Assembly: GCA_023544645.1 (NCBI GenBank)
Contig: JAMJFO010000023.1
Span: forward strand, 1 to 49,150
Origin: Desulfobulbaceae bacterium
GTDB lineage: Bacteria; Desulfobacterota; Desulfobulbia; Desulfobulbales; Desulfobulbaceae
Length of the DNA stretch: 49,150 nt
Direction: 5' to 3'
In this document: in pieces, positions 36,862 through 46,729 of the stretch
How positions within the stretch are numbered: the first letter of the stretch is position 1
Layout: each line of letters opens with the position of its first letter
The notes under the pieces: generated by a model
Database searches by the model: none
What the model saw: the letters and a program-made list of their open reading frames with translations, nothing else
What the model was told of the DNA's origin: nothing
Translations under genes and position numbers: made by a program

Positions 36862-37984
36862 ATTTGTTCTCCATTGCGTTGAACAATGTATCGTGCAGCA
36901 AGGGCCGAAACTTTTTTATCTGTTCATTTCTTCTATCTGGGTGAACACGATTGGTCAACAGCACCACTGTCATATCTTTTTCTGGATCAATCCAGAAAGA
37001 CGTCCCGGTAAATCCGAGATGACCCACGCTTTTCCTTGATAAATATCTCCCTCCACTTGAACCGGACAATGATGGTGTATCAAACCCCATACACCATGTT
37101 TGATTCTTGTACGCCCTGGTCAATGCCTGCTGCAAAAGGGTATTGCTGTAGGAGGGGTGCTCCTCCCTTCCCTGCCATTGATTGAGGATGTGCTTTGTCA
37201 TGTCCAGAACACCGTTTATGGTGCCGAACAACCCGGCATGACCCGCCACCCCGTTCATGAGCCAGCTGTGTTCATCATCCACTTCTCCCTGCAATATCCG
37301 TTTTCGCCAGGGGCAGAATTGTGTGGCAGCAATATTTCGGTTAGAATTTGACGTTGGCGTTTTAACCGTTTTGAACAATATCTGTTTTTGCAGTCCGAGA
37401 GGTTTGGTTATAGTTGATGCAAAAACATCGTTAAGTCCTTGACCGGTCATTCTTTCTATTATTTCGCCGAGCAACATATACCCTATATCACTATAAAGGC
37501 ATTTTTCACCCATGGGATAGACAGGCTTTTCCTTGAAAATACGGTCGAGGAGCTTTTCCTTGTTCTCCGGTGTCTGGACAGGTTGAAAATCCATATAATA
37601 GGGCTCGTAAGACTTGAGACCCGAGGAATGCGACATCAACTCCCTGATTGTTATCTTTTTTAAAAAGAAGGGTGTTTTTGTGCCAAATAGAGTTTCTATG
37701 GGCGAATCCCAGGATAGTTTTTTATTATCCATGAGATGAAGAAGCAAAAGAACGGTACAAAGAGGTTTGGTGAGAGAGGCAATATCAAACAATGTATTAT
37801 CATTTACCGGGATTGCGCCTGGAACATTGCCTGTTTTTCCATGGTGTACTATCAGTTTTTCATCCCCTTTTGCCGAATGTTTATATACACCAGCTGCCGC
37901 CCCGGAAAACACCTTTGTTTCCACGCCCTTTTTCAATAAGAGTTTAAGGCAGTTATCCACCCCGGAAAAACATGAATTATTCAT
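36860..37984 (-). CDS. Serine beta-lactamase-like hydrolase (class C/EstB type)
   Basis: A 374-residue protein of the penicillin-binding-protein fold. The SxxK motif is SLTK (near 70), the YxN position reads YSD in LYSDIGYMLLGE, and the third motif reads HLGFTG, as in esterases and peptidases of this family rather than true beta-lactamases. No signal peptide is evident, so it is probably cytoplasmic. The gene and its surroundings are lower in GC than the window average. Confidence 0.85.
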   Translation of the reverse strand: MNNSCFSGVDNCLKLLLKKGVETKVFSGAAAGVYKHSAKGDEKLIVHHGKTGNVPGAIPVNDNTLFDIASLTKPLCTVLLLLHLMDNKKLSWDSPIETLFGTKTPFFLKKITIRELMSHSSGLKSYEPYYMDFQPVQTPENKEKLLDRIFKEKPVYPMGEKCLYSDIGYMLLGEIIERMTGQGLNDVFASTITKPLGLQKQILFKTVKTPTSNSNRNIAATQFCPWRKRILQGEVDDEHSWLMNGVAGHAGLFGTINGVLDMTKHILNQWQGREEHPSYSNTLLQQALTRAYKNQTWCMGFDTPSLSGSSGGRYLSRKSVGHLGFTGTSFWIDPEKDMTVVLLTNRVHPDRRNEQIKKFRPLLHDTLFNAMENK

Positions 37985-38267
37985 AAATTACAATTAATTA
38001 TTTCTTTGTATTTTCAAACGTTTTCGGGTAAATATTGATAATATTTTTAAACCAGTTTCGGATAATTATGTGCACAGTATGTTGACGACCGGTGGAAAAC
38101 ATTGTGTATAACTTTTTTCATTCTTTTATCCCCAAAATATCATAAAGTTATTTCTTCCTTTTTCAACTTTATAAAAACAATTATTTTAAGAGGTTATTTA
38201 AACAACTAACAAACTAACACCCCTAAATACAACAATATGTTTTTTTTAAAAAAAAGGAATAATTAAT
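37985..38267. other. AT-rich intergenic region before dnaN, candidate oriC
   Basis: 283 bp, strongly AT-rich, between the outward-reading hydrolase gene and dnaN. It contains one DnaA box TGTGTATAA (38103-38111, TTATACACA on the other strand), a one-mismatch box TTATCCCCA (38126-38134), and AT-only tracts around 38160-38260. The dnaN-gyrB-gyrA neighbourhood is typical of an origin, but dnaA and recF are not next to it. Confidence 0.45.
38082..38110 (+). promoter_or_regulatory. Probable dnaN promoter overlapping a DnaA box
   Basis: TTGACG (38082-38087), 17-nt spacer, TGTATA (38105-38110). The -10 lies inside the DnaA box at 38103-38111, so DnaA could control dnaN. The leader would be about 150 nt. 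Confidence 0.5.
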
Positions 38268-39398
38268 ATGGCTTTTCATTTTAGCGTTGCCAGGGAAGAT
38301 TTTCTTCGCGCCATCGGCGCCCAGCAGAACATTACCAGTAAAAAAGGCACTCTTGCCATTTTATCCAATGTCCTTGTTGAAGTTGAAGAAAACAGGATCA
38401 TTCTTACCGGTACAGATCTGGAAATAGGTTTAAAACAGACGGTTCCGGCAGAAGTTTTTGAAAAAGGGGTATTGACCCTGCCGGCCAAAAAACTCTTCGA
38501 ATTGGCAAGGGAATCAAATTCTCCGGCAATTACCTTTCAGGAAAAAGAAAAAAACTGGGTGGATATAACAGCGGGTTCCAGCCAGTATAAACTGGCCGGC
38601 ATGGAAAGCGATGAATTTCCAAAATTTCCTGAATACGATGAAAAGAAAATGGTAGAGGTGGAGGCGGATGTTTTTTCAGATCTTATTGATAAAACAATAT
38701 TTTCCATAGCCCAGGACAAGGAGAATATGTACAGCCTGACATCCGCCCTTTTTCAAAAGTACAAGGAAGGCGATACGCTGTTCCTGAAAATGATTACTTC
38801 CGATGGACACCGTTTGACCATCATGAGCAAGGAAGTAGACAAGAAAATAGATAAGCTGGATTTTAATCCCATAACCCTTATACCGCGCCGCGGTATCCAG
38901 GAAATCAGAAAATTCTGCGAAGATAAAAATACTTTCCGGTTTGGTGTGGAAAAAAAACAGGCTGTTCTGCAAAGCGAGGAATCACTGTTGATTATTCGTC
39001 TCATGCAGGGAGAATTCCCGGACTTTGAAAGTATTATCAAGGTAATATCCAGAGATAATGTAGTAGAAATAGACAGACTGCGCTTTCTTGAGGCGCTTAA
39101 ACGGATCAACCTTTTTACCGAGGATATGTTTAAGGCGGTAAAAATTGAAATCACCACTGATCATATGCTGCTGACTTCCCAGAATGCCGATTACGGAAGC
39201 GCCAAGGATGAATTTGATGTGATTTATTCCGGTGAACCACTGTCACTTGGATTTAACTGCCGCTATTTTATAGACGCACTCCAGGTTATGGAAGGGAAGA
39301 CAGTAAAGGCGTATATCAGTTCCGATGAAAGTCCCTGTCTCATTATGTCCGATGATGATGAAGGATTTACCAGTATAGTTATGCCTATGAAATTATAA
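38268..39398 (+). CDS. dnaN: DNA polymerase III beta clamp
   Basis: A 376-residue sliding clamp made of three similar domains. It is recognised by its full-length pattern, including QNITSKKGTLAILSNVLVE near the start, ILTGTDLEIGL, LLIRLMQGEFPD written here as LIIRLMQGEFPD, and the C-terminal VMPMKL. AAGGA lies upstream of the ATG. It is followed by gyrB after 57 bp, with recF missing from the usual dnaN-recF-gyrB order. Confidence 0.96.
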   Translation: MAFHFSVAREDFLRAIGAQQNITSKKGTLAILSNVLVEVEENRIILTGTDLEIGLKQTVPAEVFEKGVLTLPAKKLFELARESNSPAITFQEKEKNWVDITAGSSQYKLAGMESDEFPKFPEYDEKKMVEVEADVFSDLIDKTIFSIAQDKENMYSLTSALFQKYKEGDTLFLKMITSDGHRLTIMSKEVDKKIDKLDFNPITLIPRRGIQEIRKFCEDKNTFRFGVEKKQAVLQSEESLLIIRLMQGEFPDFESIIKVISRDNVVEIDRLRFLEALKRINLFTEDMFKAVKIEITTDHMLLTSQNADYGSAKDEFDVIYSGEPLSLGFNCRYFIDALQVMEGKTVKAYISSDESPCLIMSDDDEGFTSIVMPMKL

Positions 39399-39455
39399 TT
39401 ATTTCATAAGGTTAAAGAGTTAAAAAATAAATAAATCGAAAGGCGTTGATACAAA

Positions 39456-41867
39456 GTGAACGAAGATAAAAACACAGCATACGGAGCAGAACAGATAAAA
39501 GTTCTTGATGGTCTTGAGGCTGTTCGAAAACGCCCGTCCATGTATATCGGCAATACAGCGGGAGAGGGGCTTCACCATCTTATCTATGAAGTTGTGGATA
39601 ACTCCATAGACGAAGCTCTTGCCGGGCACTGCGATAAAATAAGCGTTGTTATTCATCAGGACAACTCGGTATCTGTTGAGGACAATGGCCGGGGCATACC
39701 TATTGATATGCATCCTTCGGAAAACATGTCGGCCCTTGAACTGGTAATGACCACCCTCCATGCAGGAGGTAAATTTGATCATTCAACCTATAAGGTGTCC
39801 GGTGGCCTTCATGGGGTGGGTGTTTCGGTGGTAAACGGGTTAAGCGAGAAAGCAACAGCCCTGGTAAAACGAAATGGCAAGGTGTACCGCCAGACCTATG
39901 CATTTGGCGCTCGAACCAGTGATCTGGAGGAAATAGGCACGAGTGAAAAAACCGGCACCACCATCACCTTTAAACCGGATTCATCAATTTTTACCGAAAC
40001 GACAGTTTTTAATTATGAGATAGTAAAAAATCGCATTCGGGAGCTCGCTTTTCTCAATCGAGGTGTGCGTATTTTATTGAAGGATGAACGAAGCGGAGAA
40101 GAGGATGATTTTAAATACGATGGAGGGGTTGTATCCTATATTGAATATCTGAACCGCAATCGCACGGTAATACATCCGGATCCGATTTTACTTTCCGGTG
40201 AAAGGGATGATGTTCAGGTGGAAATATGCTTCCAGTATTTTGACGGCTATACCGAGCGATTGTTTTCCTATGTGAACAACATCAACACCAGGGAGGGAGG
40301 AACGCATGTCTTTGGTTTCAAGGCAGCCCTTACCAGGTGTATCAATCGTTATGCCAGTGATGATATTATTCCCAAGAACCTCAAGGAAAAAATGGGAGGC
40401 GATGACGTTCGGGAGGGGCTTACCTGTGTTATCTCTGTTCGGGTGCCTAATCCGCAGTTCGAAGGTCAGACAAAAACCAAGCTGGGCAACAGTGAAGTCC
40501 GCTCCATTGTTGAATCACTGTGTACTGAAAAACTGGGCATTTATCTCGAGCAGAATCCGGCAATTGCCAAAAGAATATTGAGCAAGGCGGTTGAGGCTGC
40601 CCGGGCCCGCGAAGCTGCACGGCGTGCCAAGGAACTGTCCCGTAAAAAAGATGGTCTGTCGGTATTAATGGCCGGCAAACTGGCGGAATGCCAAAGCAAG
40701 GATCCAAAGGAAAAGGAAATTTTCATCGTTGAGGGTGATTCAGCCGGCGGCAGCGCTAAACAGGGCAGGGACCGCAGTATCCAGGCTATTTTGCCTCTAC
40801 GCGGCAAGATCATGAATGTGGAAAAAGCCCGTTTCGACAAGATTCTCGGCAGTGAAGAGATAAAGCAGCTCATAGCCGCACTGGGAACGGGAATAGGCAG
40901 GGAAGAGTTTGATCTGGAAAAACTCCGTTATCATAAAATAATCATCATGACCGACGCCGATGTTGACGGAGCACATATCCGTACCCTGCTGCTCACTTTT
41001 TTTTACCGGCAGATGCTCCCCCTGGTCGAAAACGGCCACGTTTTTATAGGCCAACCTCCTCTTTATCGGCTGGGCAAAGGAAAAAAAGAAACCTATTTTA
41101 TCGATGAGGAGGCCCTGAACGACTACCTTTACAATCAGGCCCGTCAGATATTGAGCTTCAAAACCGAGAGCGGGGTCGAGGTTGCTGATAAGGAAATGGT
41201 AAGGGTCTTAAAAAAACTCTCCTATTTTGAACGGATCTGCAACCATCTCGAACGGCTCAATCTCCTGGAAAAACTGACCATCCTTCTCCTGGAGAACGAG
41301 GTGGCATCAGCAGATCAGTTCCAGGAAGAATCTTTCCTTAAAAATCTTATCCGCAATATTGAGCCGTTGGGACCAGTGGTCGGCAATATTCGTCCATGCC
41401 GCTGGCGCCCCTCCTGCTATGAAGTGGATCTGGCGTTTCGCGGACAAACCCATGTTATGATTGTACTGGGGCCCAATATTCCCCTCATTGCTGAATACCG
41501 CCAGGCTCTCGATGTTTATCCGGAAATCAAACCCTACCTGGGGCAGAAGTTTACCCTGACCAAGGTTTCCGCCACCGGCCAGGACCGGGATATTTCTATT
41601 GCCAACTGGCATGACCTGGTGAGGATGGTCCGTGAAGAAACATTCAAAGGCAGCCATTTACAGCGCTATAAAGGTCTTGGTGAAATGAATCCCGAGCAGC
41701 TCTGGAATACAACCATGGACCCGCAGAACAGGACCCTGGTTCAGGTGAGTATTGATGATGCGGAAGCCGCCGATGATATGTTTACCACCTTGATGGGGGA
41801 TAAGGTGGAACCGCGCCGTGATTTCATCCAGAACCATGCCCTGGAAGTCTCCGAACTTGATATATAA
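39456..41867 (+). CDS. gyrB: DNA gyrase subunit B
   Basis: ATPase subunit of gyrase, 803 residues. GHKL ATPase motifs (EVVDNSIDEALAG, VEDNGRGIP, GGLHGVGVSVVN), the TOPRIM motifs IVEGDSAGGSA and DADVDGAHI, and a C-terminal KGLGEMNPEQLW are all present. The length matches the Gram-negative type with the long insertion in the TOPRIM part. GTG start with only a weak ribosome site. Confidence 0.97.
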   Translation: MNEDKNTAYGAEQIKVLDGLEAVRKRPSMYIGNTAGEGLHHLIYEVVDNSIDEALAGHCDKISVVIHQDNSVSVEDNGRGIPIDMHPSENMSALELVMTTLHAGGKFDHSTYKVSGGLHGVGVSVVNGLSEKATALVKRNGKVYRQTYAFGARTSDLEEIGTSEKTGTTITFKPDSSIFTETTVFNYEIVKNRIRELAFLNRGVRILLKDERSGEEDDFKYDGGVVSYIEYLNRNRTVIHPDPILLSGERDDVQVEICFQYFDGYTERLFSYVNNINTREGGTHVFGFKAALTRCINRYASDDIIPKNLKEKMGGDDVREGLTCVISVRVPNPQFEGQTKTKLGNSEVRSIVESLCTEKLGIYLEQNPAIAKRILSKAVEAARAREAARRAKELSRKKDGLSVLMAGKLAECQSKDPKEKEIFIVEGDSAGGSAKQGRDRSIQAILPLRGKIMNVEKARFDKILGSEEIKQLIAALGTGIGREEFDLEKLRYHKIIIMTDADVDGAHIRTLLLTFFYRQMLPLVENGHVFIGQPPLYRLGKGKKETYFIDEEALNDYLYNQARQILSFKTESGVEVADKEMVRVLKKLSYFERICNHLERLNLLEKLTILLLENEVASADQFQEESFLKNLIRNIEPLGPVVGNIRPCRWRPSCYEVDLAFRGQTHVMIVLGPNIPLIAEYRQALDVYPEIKPYLGQKFTLTKVSATGQDRDISIANWHDLVRMVREETFKGSHLQRYKGLGEMNPEQLWNTTMDPQNRTLVQVSIDDAEAADDMFTTLMGDKVEPRRDFIQNHALEVSELDI

Positions 41868-41956
41868 TTGACATTTAACAGTGTGCCGTGCCGGCAGGCA
41901 GAGGGTTTTACATGACTGCCTGGAACAGGGAAAGGCGCTGAACAGGAAATCTAGAA

Positions 41957-44452
41957 ATGACAGATACAACAGAAAATAGCATACAGCAGGATCCGCTACC
42001 CACCATATCCATCGAAAAGGAGCTGCGTAAATCATATCTTGATTATGCCATGTCGGTAATTGTCGGCCGCGCTCTGCCCGATGTCCGGGATGGTCTGAAA
42101 CCCGTGCACCGGCGGACGCTTTTTGCCATGCGCGAGTTGGGAAATACCTACAACCGTCCTTATGTGAAATCAGCCCGTATTGTCGGTGATGTTATCGGTA
42201 AATATCACCCCCACGGCGATACCGCCGCCTATGATACTCTGGTCAGGATGGCCCAGGATTTTGCCATGCGCTACCCCTTGGTGGACGGCCAGGGAAACTT
42301 CGGCTCCATGGACGGCGATTCCGCCGCAGCCATGCGGTATACCGAAGCGAGGATGACCAAGCTTGATCAGGAGATCGTTGCCGACCTGGACAAGGAAACT
42401 GTTGATTTTGTCCCCAACTACGACAACTCCATACTGGAGCCCTCGGTTCTGCCCTCCAAGGTTCCCAACCTGCTGGTCAACGGTTCCTCCGGTATTGCCG
42501 TTGGTATGGCCACCAATATACCGCCGCACAACCTGACCGAAGTCATCAACGGGTTGATCGCCCTGATAGAGGATCCCAGTATATCAGTCCATCGCCTTAT
42601 GGAGATCATAACCGGACCGGATTTTCCCACCGGCGCTTTCATTTGCGGCCGGGCCGGAATCCGCGAGGCGTATGAGACCGGACGCGGCGTGGTGATCATG
42701 CGTTCGCGCACTCATATCGAGCAGAGAAAGAACGGGGCTGAATCGATAATAATCACCGAGATTCCTTATCAGCAGAACAAGGCGACCCTGGTGGAAAAAA
42801 TTGCCCTGCTGGTCAAAGAGAAAAGGGTTACATCCATATCCGATGTCCGGGATGAGTCGGACCGCCATGGGTTGCGGATTGTTGTCGAATTGAAAAAGGA
42901 TGAGATACCGGATATCACCCTCAATCAGCTGTATAAAATGACTCCTCTGCAGAAATCTTTCGGCATTATTCTGTTGTGCATTGTCAACAACAAGCCGGAA
43001 GTGCTGAACCTCAAGCAGATGCTTGAGTATTTCATTGTTCACCGCAAGACCATAGTTTACCGGCGCACCGCCTATGAGCTTCGCAAGGCCGAGGAAAGGG
43101 CCCACTTGCTGGAAGGTCTCAAGATCGCCATCACCAACCTGGATGAGGTGGTCGAGCTGATCAGGGCATCCTCCAACCCGGCAGAGGCCAAGAGCGGGTT
43201 GATAGAGCGTTTCGGGCTTTCCGAACTGCAGGCCCAGCACGTCCTTGATATGCGTCTGCAGCGGCTGACCGGGATGGAAAGGGAAAAAATCATCAGCGAG
43301 TATAATGAAATCCAGGAAAAAATAACCTGGTACAACAAGGTGCTGGGTGATGACTCTCTGGTCATGCAGATCGTACGTGAAGAGTTTGAACAGATCCAGG
43401 AAGAATACGGCGATGAAAGACGGTCTGAAATAATTGACGCCCCGGATGAAATACTGCCCGAAGATATGATCTCTCCGGAAGAAATGGTGGTAACTGTTTC
43501 CCATGCCGGGTATATAAAACGAAACCCTATTACCCTCTACCGGGCCCAGCGGCGCGGCGGTAAGGGGGTGAAGGGGATGAAGACCATAGAAGAGGATTTT
43601 GTCACCAGACTCTATACAGCCTCAACTCTTGATACGTTCCTCTTTTTCACCAACCGGGCCCGGGTTTTCTGGCGCAAGGTGTATCAACTGCCCCTTGCCG
43701 GCAGAGCGGCACGGGGCAAGGCCGTGGTCAACCTGCTTGAGTTGGGCGAAGGGGAAAAACTGGCTGCCATCCTGCCGGTGGCCGATCTGGCGGGCGCTGA
43801 CGACTCGCAGACGGTCCTGACCGTAACCAAGCAAGGAAGAGTAAAAAAGACCAGTATTGCCGAATACAAGAGGCCGCTGCGCAAGGGCAAGTTCGGCCTA
43901 ACCATCAAGGAGGATGACGAGATACTTACCGCGTGCATCACTTCCGGCGACGACTATATTTTCCTGGTAACCAGAAACGGCAAGTCTATCCATTTTCACG
44001 AGTCGGATGTCCGGACCATGGGTCGCCTGGCCGCAGGAGTGAAGGGGATCACCCTTGGAGAGGATGACGAAGTGGTGGGGGCGGTGGTTAGGTCCAGTGA
44101 CGATTCCATTCTCACAGTGACTGAAAACGGCTATGGCAAGCGAACAGCCGTGTCCGAATACCGGATGCAGAAGCGTGGAGGAATGGGAGTATTTGCCATC
44201 AGTACCAGCGAACGCAACGGCAAGGTTGTCGGCGCGCTCCAGGTGCAGGATGAAGACCAGGTCATGCTCATTGCCAACAGCGGCAAGGTAATCCGTATGC
44301 CCATGGATACTGTCCGGATCATCGGCCGCAATACCCAGGGGGTTCGCCTGATCAACCTGGAAAAGGGTGAAAAGGTTGTCGCTCTCTCCATTCTGGCCCG
44401 TGATGCGGAAGTTGAAGGCGAAGAGGCGGGTGATGAAGGAGTTGAGGAGTAA
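41957..44452 (+). CDS. gyrA: DNA gyrase subunit A
   Basis: Cleavage subunit, 831 residues. The catalytic Tyr is in [11 protein letters not shown]; the quinolone-determining segment reads [12 protein letters not shown], with Thr where E. coli has Ser83 and Asp87 kept, a natural variant in many lineages; the GyrA box is QRRGGKG, which marks gyrase rather than topoisomerase IV. The last six repeats form the DNA-wrapping domain, followed by an acidic tail. Its 3' end overlaps gpsA by 20 nt. Confidence 0.97.
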   Translation: MTDTTENSIQQDPLPTISIEKELRKSYLDYAMSVIVGRALPDVRDGLKPVHRRTLFAMRELGNTYNRPYVKSARIVGDVIGKYHPHGDTAAYDTLVRMAQDFAMRYPLVDGQGNFGSMDGDSAAAMRYTEARMTKLDQEIVADLDKETVDFVPNYDNSILEPSVLPSKVPNLLVNGSSGIAVGMATNIPPHNLTEVINGLIALIEDPSISVHRLMEIITGPDFPTGAFICGRAGIREAYETGRGVVIMRSRTHIEQRKNGAESIIITEIPYQQNKATLVEKIALLVKEKRVTSISDVRDESDRHGLRIVVELKKDEIPDITLNQLYKMTPLQKSFGIILLCIVNNKPEVLNLKQMLEYFIVHRKTIVYRRTAYELRKAEERAHLLEGLKIAITNLDEVVELIRASSNPAEAKSGLIERFGLSELQAQHVLDMRLQRLTGMEREKIISEYNEIQEKITWYNKVLGDDSLVMQIVREEFEQIQEEYGDERRSEIIDAPDEILPEDMISPEEMVVTVSHAGYIKRNPITLYRAQRRGGKGVKGMKTIEEDFVTRLYTASTLDTFLFFTNRARVFWRKVYQLPLAGRAARGKAVVNLLELGEGEKLAAILPVADLAGADDSQTVLTVTKQGRVKKTSIAEYKRPLRKGKFGLTIKEDDEILTACITSGDDYIFLVTRNGKSIHFHESDVRTMGRLAAGVKGITLGEDDEVVGAVVRSSDDSILTVTENGYGKRTAVSEYRMQKRGGMGVFAISTSERNGKVVGALQVQDEDQVMLIANSGKVIRMPMDTVRIIGRNTQGVRLINLEKGEKVVALSILARDAEVEGEEAGDEGVEE

Positions 44453-45467
44453 CCGGGTCGCGGTCATAGGGGCGGGAAGCTGGGGGACATCCCTTGCCAA
44501 ACTCCTGGGTGACAAGGGTGTAGAGGTCCGTTTGTGGGCTCATAAATCCGATCATGTATCCGCCCTGCTCCGGGACCGGGAAAACAAAAAATACCTCCCC
44601 GGCGCCAAGCTGCCGGAAACGGTTCTTCCCGTTGCTGATATCGCAGAAGCTGTCGAGTCTGCCCGGTGTGTGGTAATGGTGGTGCCTTCACACGGCTACC
44701 GGGGCGTTTTTGAGCAGCTCGCGCCAAAGCTGCCGGATGGGGCGTTTGTTGTGTCGGCGGTCAAGGGCATTGAAAACACCACATTGCAGACTATGACCCA
44801 GGTCATGCAAAATTCCCTTCAACAGCAGAACAGTACCCGCACAATCCATCTCGGGGTCCTCAGCGGGCCGAGTTTTGCCGCTGAGGTGGCCATTGGACAG
44901 CCGACAGCCGTCACCGTGGCCTTTGATGATAAAGCGGCATCCCGCACCGTGCAGGAGCTTTTTGCCACGCCCTTTTTTCGGGCCTATACCAGCAATGACG
45001 TGATTGGGCTTGAGCTCTGCGCAGCCGTAAAAAACGTGGTGGCTATTGCCGCCGGTATTGGTGATGGACTGGGGTACGGGCTCAACAGCAGGGCAGCCCT
45101 GATAACCCGCGGTCTCGCTGAAATAACGAGGCTCGGGGTAAAGCTTGGCGCGCAACCTCTTACTTTTTCAGGGCTTGGCGGAGTCGGCGACCTGGTATTG
45201 ACCTGCACCGGTGGATTGAGCCGGAACCGTACCGTCGGCTTGAAGCTTGGGGAAGGGAAAACACTGGACCAGGCCCTGGCAGAAATGACCATGGTAGCCG
45301 AGGGGGTCAGGACAACAAAATCCTGTTACAATCTGGCGCAGAAACATGGTGTGGAAATGCCTATCCTGGAACAGACCTACCAGATTCTCTATCAAAACAA
45401 GGATTGTCGCCTGGCGGTGCAGGAGCTCTTTCAGCGCAGTCTGAAAGAGGAAATAGTTCTCCCCTGA
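44433..45467 (+). CDS. gpsA: Glycerol-3-phosphate dehydrogenase [NAD(P)+]
   Basis: Makes sn-glycerol-3-phosphate from dihydroxyacetone phosphate for phospholipid synthesis. The 344-residue protein has the Rossmann motif [46 protein letters not shown] (catalytic Lys) and [11 protein letters not shown]. The ATG at 44433 lies inside the gyrA end (20-nt overlap), which couples it to gyrA. Confidence 0.95.
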   Translation: MKELRSNRVAVIGAGSWGTSLAKLLGDKGVEVRLWAHKSDHVSALLRDRENKKYLPGAKLPETVLPVADIAEAVESARCVVMVVPSHGYRGVFEQLAPKLPDGAFVVSAVKGIENTTLQTMTQVMQNSLQQQNSTRTIHLGVLSGPSFAAEVAIGQPTAVTVAFDDKAASRTVQELFATPFFRAYTSNDVIGLELCAAVKNVVAIAAGIGDGLGYGLNSRAALITRGLAEITRLGVKLGAQPLTFSGLGGVGDLVLTCTGGLSRNRTVGLKLGEGKTLDQALAEMTMVAEGVRTTKSCYNLAQKHGVEMPILEQTYQILYQNKDCRLAVQELFQRSLKEEIVLP

Positions 45468-45494
45468 GAGCTCCGGCAAATATAACCAAAAGGG

Positions 45495-46175
45495 TCAGTC
45501 TGCTTTTTTTTCCGACCAGTCGTCGGTGAACTTGGTGTGATCAGGTTTGGGCGGCTTCTGTTCCACCAACCGCTGGCCAAGCCAGATAAGCACTTTATCG
45601 ATTTCAGCGGCAAATTCCTGCAGCGCTCTGCCACGGTGGCTGACCTTGTTTTTTTCCGCCAGGGGAATTTCGGCAAAGGTTTTGCCCAGCGGCGGGTAAA
45701 AGAAAACAGGATCATAGCCGAAACCTGATTCTCCATGCCGTCTGGCGGTTATCTCTCCCTCACAGTTTCCCAGCCATGTGAGCGCAGGCCCTCCAGGCGT
45801 GGCCAGGGACATCACGCATTCAAACCGGGCCTTGCGGTTGTTTTTACCTTCCATTTCCGCCAGCAGTTTGTCACATTTTTCCAGGTCTGTGGCGTTTTCC
45901 CCGGCAAAACGGGCAGAGTGCACCCCGGGTCTGCCGTCAAGAGCTTCGACAACCAGGCCTGAATCATCGGCCAGGCACGGCAAACCAAGAACCCGGGCGT
46001 AATGGTGTGCTTTTTTATAGGCATTTTCTTCAAAAGTATCCCCGTCTTCCACAACCGTCGGGAGGGAGCCGTAGTCGGCAATGCTTTTTATCTGAATCGG
46101 AGCATCCTTGAGGAGCTCTTTCATTTCCCTGATTTTGTTTTTGTTGCCGGTGGCCAGCACGATAATATTGATCAT
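45495..46175 (-). CDS. rdgB: XTP/dITP pyrophosphatase (RdgB/HAM1)
   Basis: Removes non-canonical purine nucleotides such as dITP and XTP. The 226-residue protein shows ATGNKNKIREMKE, ADDSGLVVEAL, SGFGYDPVF and SHRGRAL. It carries a charged 20-residue C-terminal tail. The start overlaps the queH stop by 4 nt (ATGA), and the gene is convergent with gpsA (27-bp gap). Confidence 0.95.
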   Translation of the reverse strand: MINIIVLATGNKNKIREMKELLKDAPIQIKSIADYGSLPTVVEDGDTFEENAYKKAHHYARVLGLPCLADDSGLVVEALDGRPGVHSARFAGENATDLEKCDKLLAEMEGKNNRKARFECVMSLATPGGPALTWLGNCEGEITARRHGESGFGYDPVFFYPPLGKTFAEIPLAEKNKVSHRGRALQEFAAEIDKVLIWLGQRLVEQKPPKPDHTKFTDDWSEKKAD

Positions 46176-46729
46176 TTCCTTTCCTTGTTTTTTTTACGGA
46201 ACTTTTTATCGTAGCGTTCCTGTTCACTGTAGATGCAGCCGCAGTAGGGCTGCCGGTACAGGCCCATTTCCCGTGAGCGGTCAATTCCATTCTGCCAGCC
46301 GGCGCGAAAGTCCTGGTAATAAAAAGCCACGCCGAACTTTTCCGCCAGTTCCTCGCCTTTTTCCCGTACCTGTTCATGGTTCTGGTACCGTGAGTACAGG
46401 AGCGTAGTGGTAAAGGCGTCAGCTTTTATTTCGCCGGCTTTTCGTGCCGCTTCCTCCAGGCGCAAGTCATAGCAGATGGAGCACCGCTGCTGTTCGTGAA
46501 AAACCACCATGCGGAGGTATTGCCGCAGGCCATAGTTGTCATCGATTGTGACGGTAAATTTCTCCAGCTCCGCCAACTCCCGGAGAGCATTGATTCGGCG
46601 CCTGAACTCCCTGTAGGGATGGATGTTCGGGTTAAAAAAAAATCCTTCCACGCTGTTTCCCTGGTCACGGAGGATCTGCAGGGGATAAACGGTACAGGGG
46701 CCGCAGCAGACATGCAGTAAAATATTCAT
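46172..46729 (-). CDS. queH: Epoxyqueuosine reductase QueH
   Basis: Reduces epoxyqueuosine to queuosine in tRNA, the last step of the Q pathway, replacing the cobalamin enzyme QueG. The 185-residue protein has the QueH cysteine motifs LHVCCGPCT, RCSICYDLRLE and YRQPYCGCIYSE, which bind a 4Fe-4S cluster and an additional iron. It is coupled on both sides: its start shares bases with the stop of the sigma-54 activator (TGATG) and its stop overlaps rdgB. tgt of the same pathway is at 9733-10878. Confidence 0.94.
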   Translation of the reverse strand: MNILLHVCCGPCTVYPLQILRDQGNSVEGFFFNPNIHPYREFRRRINALRELAELEKFTVTIDDNYGLRQYLRMVVFHEQQRCSICYDLRLEEAARKAGEIKADAFTTTLLYSRYQNHEQVREKGEELAEKFGVAFYYQDFRAGWQNGIDRSREMGLYRQPYCGCIYSEQERYDKKFRKKNKERK

